The notes under the pieces are model-generated. The model was not told the DNA's origin, ran no database searches, and saw only the letters and a list, made by a program, of their open reading frames with translations. Both the position numbers and the translations under genes were made by a program. Below, piece after piece: positions 47,460 through 59,700 of a stretch of DNA of 64,000 bases. Source of the DNA: Blattamonas nauphoetae (Eukaryota; Preaxostyla; Oxymonadida); NCBI GenBank assembly GCA_033064195.1, contig JARBJD010000206.1:1-64000 (forward strand), read 5' to 3'. Position 1 is the first letter of the stretch, and every line of letters starts with the position of its first letter.

Positions 47460-47803
47460 GACCCTCCACAAAACCGGTTTTATTTATTAAACCGGCGAAA
47501 ATCAAAATAAGACGTTTCATCCACAATTTCGCCATAATCTCTTAACACGTCACGTAATACACCATTTCAAGAAGAACTAGTGATTTTTCAAAAACCGAGA
47601 AGTGACGAAAAGAAGGCATTTTTCCCATTATTTGGAAACTTTCTCATGTTTTTTTGAGATTTTGATGATATTCTCTCTTATCAAACTACTGTTCCCATGT
47701 TTCTAAGAGTTCTTAAAGTACAATTCTTGCATTATATTGTGAAAAATGACCTTATACTGAATAAAACCGGTTTTGTATATTTTAGCCGGTTTTGTGGAGG
47801 GAC
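47460..47803. mobile_element. MITE, 344 bp, TA-flanked
   Basis: Terminal inverted repeats GACCCTCCACAAAACCGG (left) and GTCCCTCCACAAAACCGG (right, complement), 17 of 18 matching, with ACCGGTTTTAT repeated just inside each end. TA is present on both sides (47458-47459 and 47804-47805). There is no coding capacity, and the centre is AT-rich. The TA duplication suggests mobilisation by a Tc1/mariner-, pogo- or Tourist-like transposase. Confidence 0.8.
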
Positions 47804-47805
47804 TA

Positions 47806-48272
47806 TGACGCAATCGGGGGAGTCGTGATTAAGAGATGATGGCTCGGAAACCTGACAGAAAAAGGAAACATCACCCATTCACCTCGTGAAGAGTAGTAAA
47901 CACCTCACTTCTCATTCATTCTCGTCTCTATTCCCGTTTTATCCCAGAATTTTGTTAAAGTATTAATCACTATCCAATATTACGACATTGGGGACGGGGG
48001 CGAGTTTGCTAAACAAGAAAAAAAAGCTCAGCAAGGATATTTGAAGAAATGTTGATGAAACACTAGCTTCTGTGTTCACATCGATGAGATACTTCAGACA
48101 AGAAGCATATGCAGCGAGTGGTAAAATAAGACCATCGGGCAAAGAAAGCAGAGTACTCGAACGAGCAAGAGGGGATAAATATCATGTCAACTGACCCCCA
48201 AGATGTCTAGTTCCTCACATTTCCCAAGTCTCTGACCAAAGTCGATGTTTAAAAATAAAGAAGCAGTGATGC
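47806..48272. other. Intergenic DNA between the MITE and the phosphoesterase gene
   Basis: No gene recognised. CGTGATTAAGAGATGATGG (47825-47843) is an imperfect inverted copy of CCATAATCTCTTAACACG within the MITE (47534-47551), which may reflect older duplication. Confidence 0.4.
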
Positions 48273-51200
48273 TCAACCTGCGCCTTCTCTTTGAGCGACC
48301 CTCTTCCTCCTCATGAGCAGAAAGCGGACGAACGAGTAGAAGAACAGAGCATACGAGAGAACAAACACTACCGCTGTGGAAAATAAAGAAAACCCGATCA
48401 TCCGCTGAATGAAACACGAAATCACGGCCTGGATCCCGATCAGGTGGTACAGAGTCATAAACACACCGTACATGATCGACCCCATCGCGAATGGCGTGCT
48501 TACAAGTGGAGGCCTCGTTGCTTTGATGAACGACTCCGCCAGTGCCGAAGAAAGAGTCAGGGGGATCGTATCGATGGTTGTGACTGTGAGGTAAGGGGCA
48601 ACTGAGTCGGCAGATGTTATTCCGTCGTCTGTTTGATTGTTCTGATCGGTGAACGATGCCAACCACCAATCGGCCATTTCGTTCACTGCCTGTCGCAGAG
48701 GAGGTTGGTCTTCTCTGTCCTGTTGTTCGTTCAACTCTCTCCAACTCTCATCCTCCGGTGGATCAGGTCTGACAAGCTCCACTGGGGAGCTCATTCGGGG
48801 GTTGAGACTTCTGGTTTCAACGGATGAGATTTGTGGGGTGCACAAGGCAATGCTCCGAGATGCGGCATACTCTCTGGCTGTTCCGACGAAGTCCACCCCA
48901 CCATCCTCTCCTCGAACCAGCCTTTCTTCCGGGCTGATGGGAGGCATCGTGCCGGGATTGGGGAAGAGGATGGATCGTCCAGCGACACCTTCTCCTTCCG
49001 TTTGAATGGGGACTGATCCAGCGATATTTCCAGTTGATGCGAGTTGGCCATGTGGAGTGGATGTTAACTGGGAAGATTGGCGCAGAGATCTGTTTGAACT
49101 GGGTGAGGAAGGAAGGTTGATTGAGCCCAGCGGAAGGTAGCTGTCGAACAGGTTGGAGGCATCCGCTTGGAGTTGAGCAAACGAAGGAGAGAGCTGTGTG
49201 CTTGCTCCGCTTTTATTTGACACTGACGACAGTGACGACCCACTCGGCGTTTCAACTGCAGACGGAGGGGTGAAGAATGATGGAACCAGCGTTGGATCAA
49301 AGTCGGGTCCGATACTAATCTGGATTGGGCTTTGTGCCACGAGAGAAATCTGATGGGTCCCTTTGTGGACAGGATGAGGAGCACTCCAAGTTGGGGTCTG
49401 CTCCTGCTGACGGTGCTCTCTCAACTCAAGCGATCCCGATCTATTCCGTGTTCTGGGTTCGGCCGACTTTGGATGTGGAGTGAACACAGTTGGTGTTCTG
49501 TCCGAAGCTCCGACCGATGCTGCCTTCGCCACTGCTTCTCGAGAGGCAGGCTGTTGATAGTCTGTCGGTGGCACCGGCGAAATAGACGAGAGCGGGTTGG
49601 CTGGTGTTGTGCCATGACGTTTGAGCGAATGTGCTGTGAATGTTGGAGACGGTACGGGCTGAGACTGATTTGCAGTGTCAAGGAGGTCGGAGAGAGATCT
49701 GTTGAACTCGTTTGATCCAGAGGGGTTCTGGCTGGAGCGGACAGGGTTGAACTCTTGTTGATCCATTGCGATTGCTTTGTAGCGTCCAGAGTGTCTTCTC
49801 GGAGTCCGTTCTTCTGATATCCCTTGAAGGAGTGTGGAGGAGTGTGTGTGATCTCGGCGTGCAGGCTGAGCCACAGTGGGGCTTGATGTTGCGTCCAACC
49901 GAAAGAATGGAGTCTCATGTTGTGCTCTTGTGAGTTCGGCATCGTCCATCTCATCATTCTGATCCGTCCGCTGGATTTCACCCGAAATGTGGACATGCTT
50001 GACTTTCTTCGTTCTGTCTCTTGCTTCTTCCTCTCCGAGACAGCAGTCACATTGACAACACTTCAAGAGACAAAAGCAGTCGGCGAATGGGCAGGTGATT
50101 GTGAAGGGAGAGTACACGAAGATGTAAAGTGTGGGAATCAGGAAGAGGAAGTACAGGATGATGAACACGATCGTGTTTGTTTGTACATTTTTGGATTGGG
50201 ATTCGATGTTGTGTGTGAAGGTTATGAAGCCATATCCCAACCCTTCGCCGATGCTCAGATTTGTGGCGACCGTTGGAACGATCATGAAGAGGATCATCAA
50301 GCCCAGGATGATGATGAAGATGAGGGGGGGATGCCGAGTGAAGGGGAAGGTCGATAAGATGATGGTGTGTGAGATTCCGAGGAAGAAGCGCGAACAACAT
50401 CCACCACAACGTTCACATCCGTTCGATGCTTCTCGTTGAATCTCTTCGGGGGATGTGCTTGAAGGATTCAGGTGAACTGTGTCCTGAACATCGCTCCGAT
50501 CATTCGAAGCCAGATGAACATTCTCTGACGAAGTTCTGTTCTCGGCAGTTCGGCTTCGTTTTGGAGTTTGTGCAGAAAGAGGAGGAGTTGCGATTGTTCC
50601 ATGATGGTTGTTCTGGAGAGACAGAGTGTGATGCGGGACAGAGGGAGCGCTGATTGTTTCCGAGACTTGCTGTCCTCTTGCGTCATCAATCCATTCATCT
50701 TGATCCTCTGACATCTCCGATGCCGCTTCGTCCCCCGAGATCATTTGGTTTTCCAAAATGGGGAGCTCTCCGTCCACCGCCCTCAGTCTCTTTCCTTCTT
50801 CCTCAGTTCTCCTCCGTTTAGCTTCCTCGTACTCCAATCTATCTTTCTCGTCATTCACAATCAGATTCATTGTCGACGGCATGAACGGGCCGCTGTTGAT
50901 CCACAGGAACGGGCTGTTCATGACGTACCCCTCAGCTCCACACAGGCAGCACAGATGCCGCCAGATGATTGAAACATTTTGGAGGATGACGTGGGTCAGA
51001 CAACTGCAGCAAGGCGCTGCTGGTTTGCAGCATCCTGGCTGCTCCCGCGCCATCCGCACGCACTCTGCATTGAAGCAGAAGAGCGAACTGTTGAACGGGA
51101 GGGAGTACACTGGGCGTTCCGAGTCAGAGAGGAGAAGATTGTCTTCCTCCTGCGTTGTGGAGAGTCCACACTGACGAAGAAAGTAATGACGAATTGCGGT

Positions 51201-53763
51201 GAGCTTCTCAGCGTCTGTCATTGCAAGGGCAGCAAGGAGCCTCTGGCGAGTGGTCGAGGATGGTGACGATCGAGAGAGAATGAGATTCCAGAATGCTGTG
51301 AAAAGGGCTGAATCAAATGCAATTCGTTGCTTGATAAAAATAGCTCGGTGTTCAGCATTATAATGCGAGATATGGGCCGAGAACGAAGACGGACTTGCGA
51401 GGAGAAGAGGAATCAATTGGGTCGAGATTTTCTCGAAGCTGGGAACGTTTCGGTTCTCATTCGGATTTTTGTTGGGATTTATCGGTGAATGTGTTCCAGA
51501 TGTTGCAGAAACCGGTTGATTTTCAGAGAGAATCGTCGGTGATGAATCCAAAGCAAAGCTGTTCAGTTGATTTTCGTGCTCCTCCAAAAGAGCCTTGTTT
51601 ATGATTATCCAATCTCCCTTTTCGATGAATGGATACGGAATATATCGTCGAGTCGGTCTTGGATGTCGTGATGTGTTGTCATGTTCGTCATCAGCCGTCC
51701 CACCAAAGAGGTACCGAAAAACTTCCACTGTCATCCCCGCATCAGCTGAACACAATCCAGTACGTTGTTCCCACTTCTTTTGATGTCTTCTTAATTGCCA
51801 TATATGGCAGCTGATGACAGGATAGAAGAACATGCTTATGAAGAACGGAATGAACGTAATGACGACCAAACACCACCCAATGGAAGCCATCATGAGGGGA
51901 AGAGGGGTCACCGCCTTTCTGATGCCAGGATTAGACATCTCCCGAGAAACAAGACCATTGAGAGAGAAAGTATGATTGAATGAACTACAGTGAACAGATA
52001 GGTCTGATCCACGCGAGCATATTTCAAATTCAAACATATGAAATCCGTCAAAAAACGAAAAGTCTGAAGGTATGAGTTTTGGGGGTGGGTTTTGGTCGAA
52101 TCGGTCGGTTGTGGCAAAAAAATGCGGATTCCATTCACAGCTCCAAAATTGAGGGGCAGACTGATCTTGAGAATCATCTTCTGGGTCAGGTGGATCATGA
52201 TAAAGTGATGGACGTGCTCGTTCGAGAGTGCTCGGCAACAGAATCGCAGTCGTCTGTAATCGAGAAGCAGAAATAGTAGAGTTCTTCGGAAAGAGAAGAT
52301 GAAGTCTTCGTTGAGACTCTTCCACCTGTCTTGGATTAAATACAGTGACAGGGATTGTGTAGGTCACACGAACACTCAAGATTTCGCTGAGTTGGGTAAA
52401 GCACAGAGCACGGATATGAGTACTTTTAATGGATTTCCACCATTGTTCCCGAGCAGTTATATGTTTTGACGACGGTGGGTTTGTAGGGATAATCCACTCA
52501 GTTCGGTGCTGTTCAACAGTATATCTGGAGTTCCTTTTTTCATCATGATGTGGCGTCTTCACACCTGGTACAGTAGGAAACAGTTCTAAATATGATATCA
52601 ATTCATTGTCTACAGCAATAAGTCTGATTCCTCCGTTATCTCTCCACGACGGGCATCCAACATCCAGGAACTCGGCGCCAAGAAAAGATGTGGCGATGTG
52701 AGGAAGTCGAATTTGTGTGACACTAAAATGAGGAATGATGATATTTGTATGATGGAGATGGCCGAAATGGTATGAATAGAGGTTAAATTGTGATTGGGCG
52801 AAATGCGGAGAAAGATGGGCTGAAAGTTGATCGATAAGTCGTACTCCGCGTAAAGAAACGCTGGATCTGTCAAAATGTTGCATGTAGAACAAAATGGGCT
52901 TGTGGAAATTGGCAGGCGATTCAATTGTGAGATTCTCTATAACATCCGAAATGCGAGTGAGTCGTTCGACCACAGTTCCAGGAGATTCAGACTTTTTTGA
53001 CCATTGTGAATAGATATCACCAGTTGAACCAAAGGGAGAATATTGTCCAGGTCGTGTTGTTGCATCAGCGAGCAGAACTGTCACATTTTGAGATGCTCCA
53101 TCAAGGCTCTTGTAGGAGGTCGACCAAGGGATGACACCTTCTGGATAGAGATTTCCACAAGCAGAATAGTTCCTGTAATAATGGAACTTCGAATTGATCG
53201 ATGGAACACCATATTCTATGAGATAAAGATGAAAGATGAAGATGAGGTGTCAGACGATCATGATTTCCTTTGATATCGATCAGCTTTGAGCAATTAAGGA
53301 GGCCAGACTCATTAAGCATGGCTTGATAACTTTGCCATTCGGATTCCACTTGATTATTTTTGACCCATCGTCTTGTAGGAATAACAGAAAAAAGTGACTC
53401 AGAGTACAAGAAATATACTTCTTTGTGGTTGCTTCCACAAGATCGCCTGTGTTGAAAATCATATCTGGATTTATGGAGGTCTTCAAAAAATCATATAAAA
53501 ATCTGTCGGAGTCGTAGAACAAGACAAGGAAGATACGTATGATTGAAACGGCCATCTCGTGATTCATTTGCATGTAAATCCGAAATTTGTGCAAAATAGA
53601 CAATTCCATCGGGAGTACCATTCAGGGAAATAGTATTGTCCAATTCTGTTTCCGTTGGAGGAGCGAGATATGGCTGAGTGATAGATTCCATAGCCACTTC
53701 TGTCCACCCAGATGACACAGCAAAAAAAATAATTAAAACGAAGAAAATCATGATTCGGATCAT
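48273..53763 (-). CDS. TMEM62-like membrane metallophosphoesterase, 1789 residues
   Basis: Four exons on the minus strand (53763-53537, 53502-53419, 53371-53256, 53215-48273) with introns of 34, 47 and 40 bp give 1789 residues in frame. A signal peptide (MIRIMIFFVLIIFFAVSSGW) precedes a calcineurin-like domain with metal-binding motifs ISDLH (60-64), TGDLVE (~94-99), KGNHD (138-142) and GHLHH (294-298). The stretch after GNHD (YGVPSINSKFHYYRNYSACG) is characteristic of TMEM62. About 600 residues in, membrane segments begin (SIGWCLVVITFIPFFISMFF); others lie near residues 1110-1190 and at the C-terminus (STAVVFVLSYALFFYSFVRF). Between them are long Ser/Pro/Gln-rich disordered regions, making the protein almost three times longer than animal TMEM62 (about 640). 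The phosphatase part would face the lumen or exterior. It looks intact. Confidence 0.88.
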
Positions 53764-53971
53764 TTATGATCCTGTTGAAGCGCAAGGCTTCAAAACTATT
53801 ACTATTGGCGTGGGATGTGGGCGGATCCGAAATAAATTGGGGTTGCATCCTTCCATACTTGAAATATTAGGGCAATCAAGAAATTGAAAGTGTAGAATGG
53901 TGAAAGGATGAGAATAAACAAGTGATGAGGTGAGAGCTTCAACTGGAATATGAGTAAGGAGAGGAGAGTGC

Positions 53972-56548
53972 CTAATCTTCAGCAGACAGGATTGTGGTGT
54001 GTTCCAACAATTCCAGTCCCTTTTTCAGGTACTCCAAGCAAATAGCTGGTGACAGTTCAATCATAGCCACGCTCGACTGTCCTGCAGCAGTACTTTGAGC
54101 AACAGCGATCTTGCGCGGCTCAAACTCGAGTTTGGAGAGAAGGGCAAGAAGGAGGCAGCCATACAGTGCACCGCTGATTCTGTTCTTCTGGCGTTGGTAG
54201 ATGGCCTTGTCCTCTTCTTCGAGAATGTTGGAGAGTCGGGTCTGACACACAGCAACAATCCTGTTCACGCACAGCATCTCCGCCCGTGTGAACTGGCGAA
54301 TGTCCTTCCATCGGAGGAACCCAGTGAGAGTTTCCAGGCAGATGGTATTCGATCCGAGCGAAAGAACCCGGTCGATCATTTTCTGGGCTTGATCGTGTGG
54401 CTTGTAGAACGGGCAGTGTCTGATGGCCTCAGTGAACAGGATAGACACCCCACACGGAGCTGTCTGAACAATACTTCCGAGCGAGGCAGAGAGGGCAACC
54501 AGCACACTCGACTCTGTTCGCTGTCCCTGCGGAAGAGAGGAGAGGATTCGTTGTTGGTAGTCGGGGGAGCTGACCAAGGGCTGGATGACGGAGGTCACAA
54601 TGTTTTCAATGTCAGCCATGTCGATGTCGGTCTCTCGTTGGAGTCCGAGGAGTTCGTCCTTCTTCATTCTTCGTTGGTTCAGAATGCAGAATCCGTTTGA
54701 ATCAACCTTCTGCACTGCTTTCTCCATCTCGTCCAACTTTTTCGTCCACACATCCACTCCACTCTTCTGAACCAGCGAAAGAACACTCAGCACATCTCCC
54801 AGTTTGGATGGTTGTCTCGACAGCTTCCCGACGAAAGCCTGAAGAGCACAGAAGGCAGCGTCGCTGAACGGAATCGTAGTGTCGACGCGAACTGGTTTGC
54901 TGGAGTATGGAGTCGACGGCTGTTGGATGTACGAGAGACGCACTGTCCTCTGTTGCGGTTCGTATTGTTGACGACGAGGGATCGTGGGGTAGTTATGGGC
55001 AGGCTGTTGTCTTTGAATGGTTGGTTGAACTTGAGGTGCTGGCTGAGGTCGTGTTGATGGCTGTGGAACGACCGTTGATTGTCGGTACGATTGTCGGTCA
55101 TCCTGGTCTTCGTCATCATCTTCGTCCCCGTCCCCGCTGTCGCCATCGCTGCTGTCTCTGAGAAGCCCTCCCATCAGAACGTGGAAGAGAAGCTCGCTGA
55201 GACCGATCTGAATTCGACGTGGAAGCTGAACCTCTGGTGCAATGGTAGTAAACCACGGGTCTGCTAGAGCTTGGGCTGCGGTTGGACGTTCTTCGGGTTT
55301 GATCGAAAGGAGACGCTTGAAAAACGCGTTGCCTTCAGCAGTGACGTGAGGCATGTCTTCACGAGGCTTGGCCCACTCTCTGATGGTTAAAGGAGATGGT
55401 GTGACGGAATTATTGAATGAGATCAGAGAAAAGCGGACACCTCATGATTTGCTGAACGTTTCCACTGAAGAGCTTCCGGCCCATCAGCATGATGTAAAGT
55501 GTGCAACCAATACTCCAAATGTCAGCTTTCTGATCATAGTTGTCATCCAGAGCAAACTCTGGGGACTGAGTCATCATAAAAGAAGGAGAATCGTTCAGAA
55601 AACAATTAACTGACATACAATGTAAGAAATGGGCCCAATTTTTGTTTGTGCGAGGCCATTTTGATCTAACACGCGGGTAAGTCCGAAATCAGTTATCATA
55701 AACGTTCCTTCATCGACTACAGATTGACAATTCTCGTCAGTGCTCACCAGGATATTATCTGGCTTGATATCCCTTGAGAGTGCGAAATAGGTTAAACAGG
55801 AAGAAATGAAAGAATTGAGTGAAAACACCTGTGAATCATATTCTTGTCGTGGATGGCTTTTGTTCCCATCACTTCGAGAAGAGGAGAGTACAAGAGAAAA
55901 TGTGGGTCTGATGATTGAAGAGATACAAACAGATATGTCTGAGGATTCGTTTGGCTTTTTGTTCTTGGATACATCCACCAACACTATCAAGCATCTCTTC
56001 AAGACACTTGATTTGAATTCGATGATGAACGAAAATTGTTGGGGAAGAATTCACAGAAGAATAGAAAAACATGAAAACAATCCGAATGCATACACCACCA
56101 TTCACAAAGGCACTTTCAACGACGTAGACAGTCCCATGTTGTTTGTAGCCGAAGACCGTGGCTAGATATGGACAATTGAGTCTGATTCAGTGCAAAAAGT
56201 GACAGTTTTGGATAAATAATGTGATTCATACTTTGAGAGATCAATTGCTACTCTAACTTCTCGTTCATTGAAATCTTCTTCCTCGATGATTTTGGCAGCA
56301 ACTTCAACACCATCTCTTCGTTTAACCTTATAGACACTGAAATAGATAATGACAAAATCCATGATAAAACCGTCCAAATGAACCTGCTCCTGAACAATTC
56401 AGTGAATGATGGATTAGAAGAGAGATGATGAGATACCGAGTGCTTTAAGAACCTAAAAAAGATAATGAAGATGGAAATAGACAGTATATCCGAATGATTC
56501 GAGGAGATCATTGTCAGCCTGACGACGGCGCTCTGGAATTGGAGCCAT
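53972..56548 (-). CDS. Protein kinase with polyQ/P linker and helical C-terminus
   Basis: Minus strand with many short introns; start at ATG 56548 (MAPIPERRRQADNDLLESFG), though coding sequence may extend upstream to about 56700. Joined exons give a glycine loop (LGAGSFGRVYKVKR), the VAIK-type lysine in EVAAKIIEEEDF, EQKAKRILRHI, catalytic loop IHRDIKPDNILVS (~55780), the metal-binding DFGLTR (~55690), then SPEFALDDNYDQKADIWSIG and the end of the domain (ERPTAAQALADPWF, ~55300-55260). All key catalytic residues are present. The last exon (55354-53972) adds an acidic stretch, a Gln/Pro-rich linker and about 300 residues of helical repeats. The fold suits a CAMK- or NEK-like Ser/Thr kinase; substrate unknown. 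It lies 208 bp upstream of the phosphoesterase start, same strand, and is divergent from the coiled-coil gene. Confidence 0.8.
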
Positions 56549-56724
56549 TGGTTGATCTTCCCATCGTTTTCGTGAAAAGAGAAAAGGTTCTTTGGCTGAA
56601 GATGACTAGAGTGGATATCAATGGCTTAGTTCAGTTATGATAAAAAGAAAATGACGTCCTACAACTTTTGTTCGTGTCTAAATCATCCGCTCCGATCATC
56701 TCCACCATTTAAACATTCCCGTTG

Positions 56725-59700
56725 ATGCCAAAAACCAAGCTTCCAGCGAAACTTCCCAAAGGGAAACCACCACAAAAACCACCGGAAACTAAAAATAATC
56801 AACAAACACAGTCTACAAACACAATATCGGTGTGAAAACTCCTTTTTTCCAACATCATTCCAAGAGTGACGTATCAACAGCCGTTCAGCCTAATACCGAA
56901 GAATCCTCTCCTCCTCCTACTCTTCCTGACCAAAATCCTACCGAAAAGTTATCGCAAGATGTCGACACAATTCAGAAATCTCCAACTACAGAAGATGGGT
57001 CAGCCATACCAGAGACTCAACTTAATTCATCAAACGAAGATCTGCATCGTCAACAAAATGACAATATAATTGAAGAAGACTCAACAATCAGCGAAAACAT
57101 TGAAAAACAGGATGATGAGGAGACAAATCTGGAACCATCCTCCAATCAAGAGAATCCTGAGACTCAAGCTGATAATACTACAACCATTGAAACTATTCCT
57201 CAACATATTTCTCCTCCATCTGAAGTTAATCCATCATCTTCGACTACTGATGACCATCAAGACCCTCAAGATAAATCACAGCTTTCTGACGAAAATAATG
57301 AGATCAGTGAAACAAAACAAACCCAACCTCTCTCAAAGGAGCCGGAGAATGATGTTGGTGAGGATGAACAAGCAAAACAGGAAGCTGTTGAAGCCCAAGA
57401 AAGTGCAACAGAAACCAACAAACCTTTAGCTGATCCTCTTCAGTCTGATGAAGCAACACCACAACCACCAAATGAGAGTCAACATGATTCTCCTCAAGAA
57501 ATAGACACTCCTGACGAACACTCTGCGCAGGACAGTCCAACGGAGTCTCATCAGGATCCACAACCAGACGAAGAAAAAGAACAGTCGGAACCAAATCCTG
57601 CCGAAGAGGACGGAAAATCCGAGGACCAAACAGAGCCAGAGCAGAAAGAAGACTCTCTCAAGGTTGACCAGGCCTCTCCTGACACCAATCAGGCACCTCT
57701 CACAGACGCCACGGACGAATCAAAGGCAGATCTCGAAAGCAACAACTCACTTCAACCGCAGTCTTCATTCCCCTCATCCACCATTCCCAACCCCACACCT
57801 TCCAAAACAGTTCTCGCCCCAAAAATAAGTCGAAAGAATTCATCGACCAACCATCCGAGTGAGAAGAAGGGCTCGCTCCAAAACGTCAGAACGGTGCAGC
57901 CAAAAGCCAAACACGTCGTTGGACTGAAATCCGGAATAATGAAAAGGGGTTCATCGATAGCCATTCAAAAAGAGACAAAGAAAGAGACCAAGCCAGAGAC
58001 AGAAGAGAGTGTAGAAGAGACACCAGCCAACCCAGTCGAGCAATCATCTCAACCAGATGAACCAAAGACACCAACACCTCCCTCACAGACGCCTCCCCCA
58101 CAGACCCCATCCCCTGCACGTCAGTCCCCCACACAACAACCCCCTCCGTCGACCTCTCCAGCGTCAGAACAGCCTCATCCGGACCCAACCACGACAGAAC
58201 GAGATCGCCAGCATTCTCGGGACGTCCTCCTCACAACCCCGACTGATGGGCACCTCGGCTTCACTCATCTCCTCGACTCCAAACCAGTTGTGATCGAAGC
58301 CAACAAACTTGATCCGCTAGACATCACTCTCGATGAGATTTCACACCCTCAGAACCAACACCAAAGCCATGTCGTCCCAAAATCGTCCCTCAGACAAGGA
58401 GTCGTTGGTGTCCGGCCGGTTCCAAAGGGCATGTCGTTGAGACAAAAGCAGGCGCAGCTCGAAGAAGAAAAGAGGAAGAAGAAAGAAGAAGAAATGCTCG
58501 AATGGAGAAAGACGAAAGAAGCCGAGCAGAAACAACGTGAGGAAGAGAAGAAAAAGCGAGATCTCGAACGAAGGCAGAAAGAAGAAGCCCGCCACCGTCG
58601 AGCACAGGAGATCCGCAAGCAACAGGAATTGGATGCCGCGAAAGCACTCATGGATACCCAATCACGCCAACACCAGACGAACCTCCTCATCCGATCGATG
58701 CTCGGGGCAGAACAGCCAAATGGGATTGAAGATGCCATCAACATCTTCCTCTCTCGAAACCAGGGGCTCTTGAGGGAGGAGGTCCTTCAGTTGGAACAAG
58801 AGAGGAGAATCATCTGGGGGAAGAGGCAGGATGAGGACAGACAAATCAAGATTCTGCAGGGAGAAGTGAAACGGCTGAAGAAGAAACTCCAAACACATCG
58901 GAACGAAACCGTCGAGGACCTGGAACAGCGGAACGACATCCAACACAACATTGCAGAGGGACAGAAACGAGAAGAAGAACTAAAATCGGAGTACGACGAG
59001 TTGGGAAGGCAGGTCGACGAGAAAATCGGAGCCGTGACAGAACAGGTCGACCAACTCGCCGAAGCAATGCGCGAAGGGTTCGATTGGAACGAGAAGATTC
59101 GAAGGAAGAGCCGACCTGGACGCCAAGTTGGGGAAGAGGAGTTTGAGAAGATGAATGCAGACCTCGTAAAGAGGCTGGTGAAGAAGAAGCTGGACACGCA
59201 GTGGAAGGAGATGCGAGACGAGATCGAAGGAGAGGTTGGACAGATGGAAACAGTCCGAACTGTCCTTCCTCCGCTGGTCTCTCATCCTGTCCCCGCCAGA
59301 CGCCAACCTCGACAGAACAAATCGAATGTGGTCGACGAGAGACTCAAGGAACGCCGCCTCCGCATCCGAGACGAACAAAAGGAGAGACAGCGGAAGGAGC
59401 AGGAGAAGGAGGAGGCCAAACAGCAGCGATTGCTCAAAGCAAGAGCCTTCTCCGATCAGACGCGGAAGAAGGCACTTTACACAAGCTACGCTCCTCTGAA
59501 GGAGACCCCGCAGCTGTCGGATCGCGGAGAGGAATTGAGTATTGACGAGCGGATGAAGAGGATCCGGATTGAGGATCGACAACGACAAGAAAGGAGGAGG
59601 AGGAAGGAAGAAGAAGAAAGACAACGATTGGAACTTCTCGCCTATCAACTCGCAAACGAACGGTGGGACCGACTCCAAGCGGAGGAAGAGAAGAAGGAAC

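Noticed and set aside
47296-47535. 79-codon minus-strand frame MAKLWMKRLILIFAGLINKT
   Set aside because: It starts inside the MITE and crosses its end, so it is unlikely to be a conserved gene.
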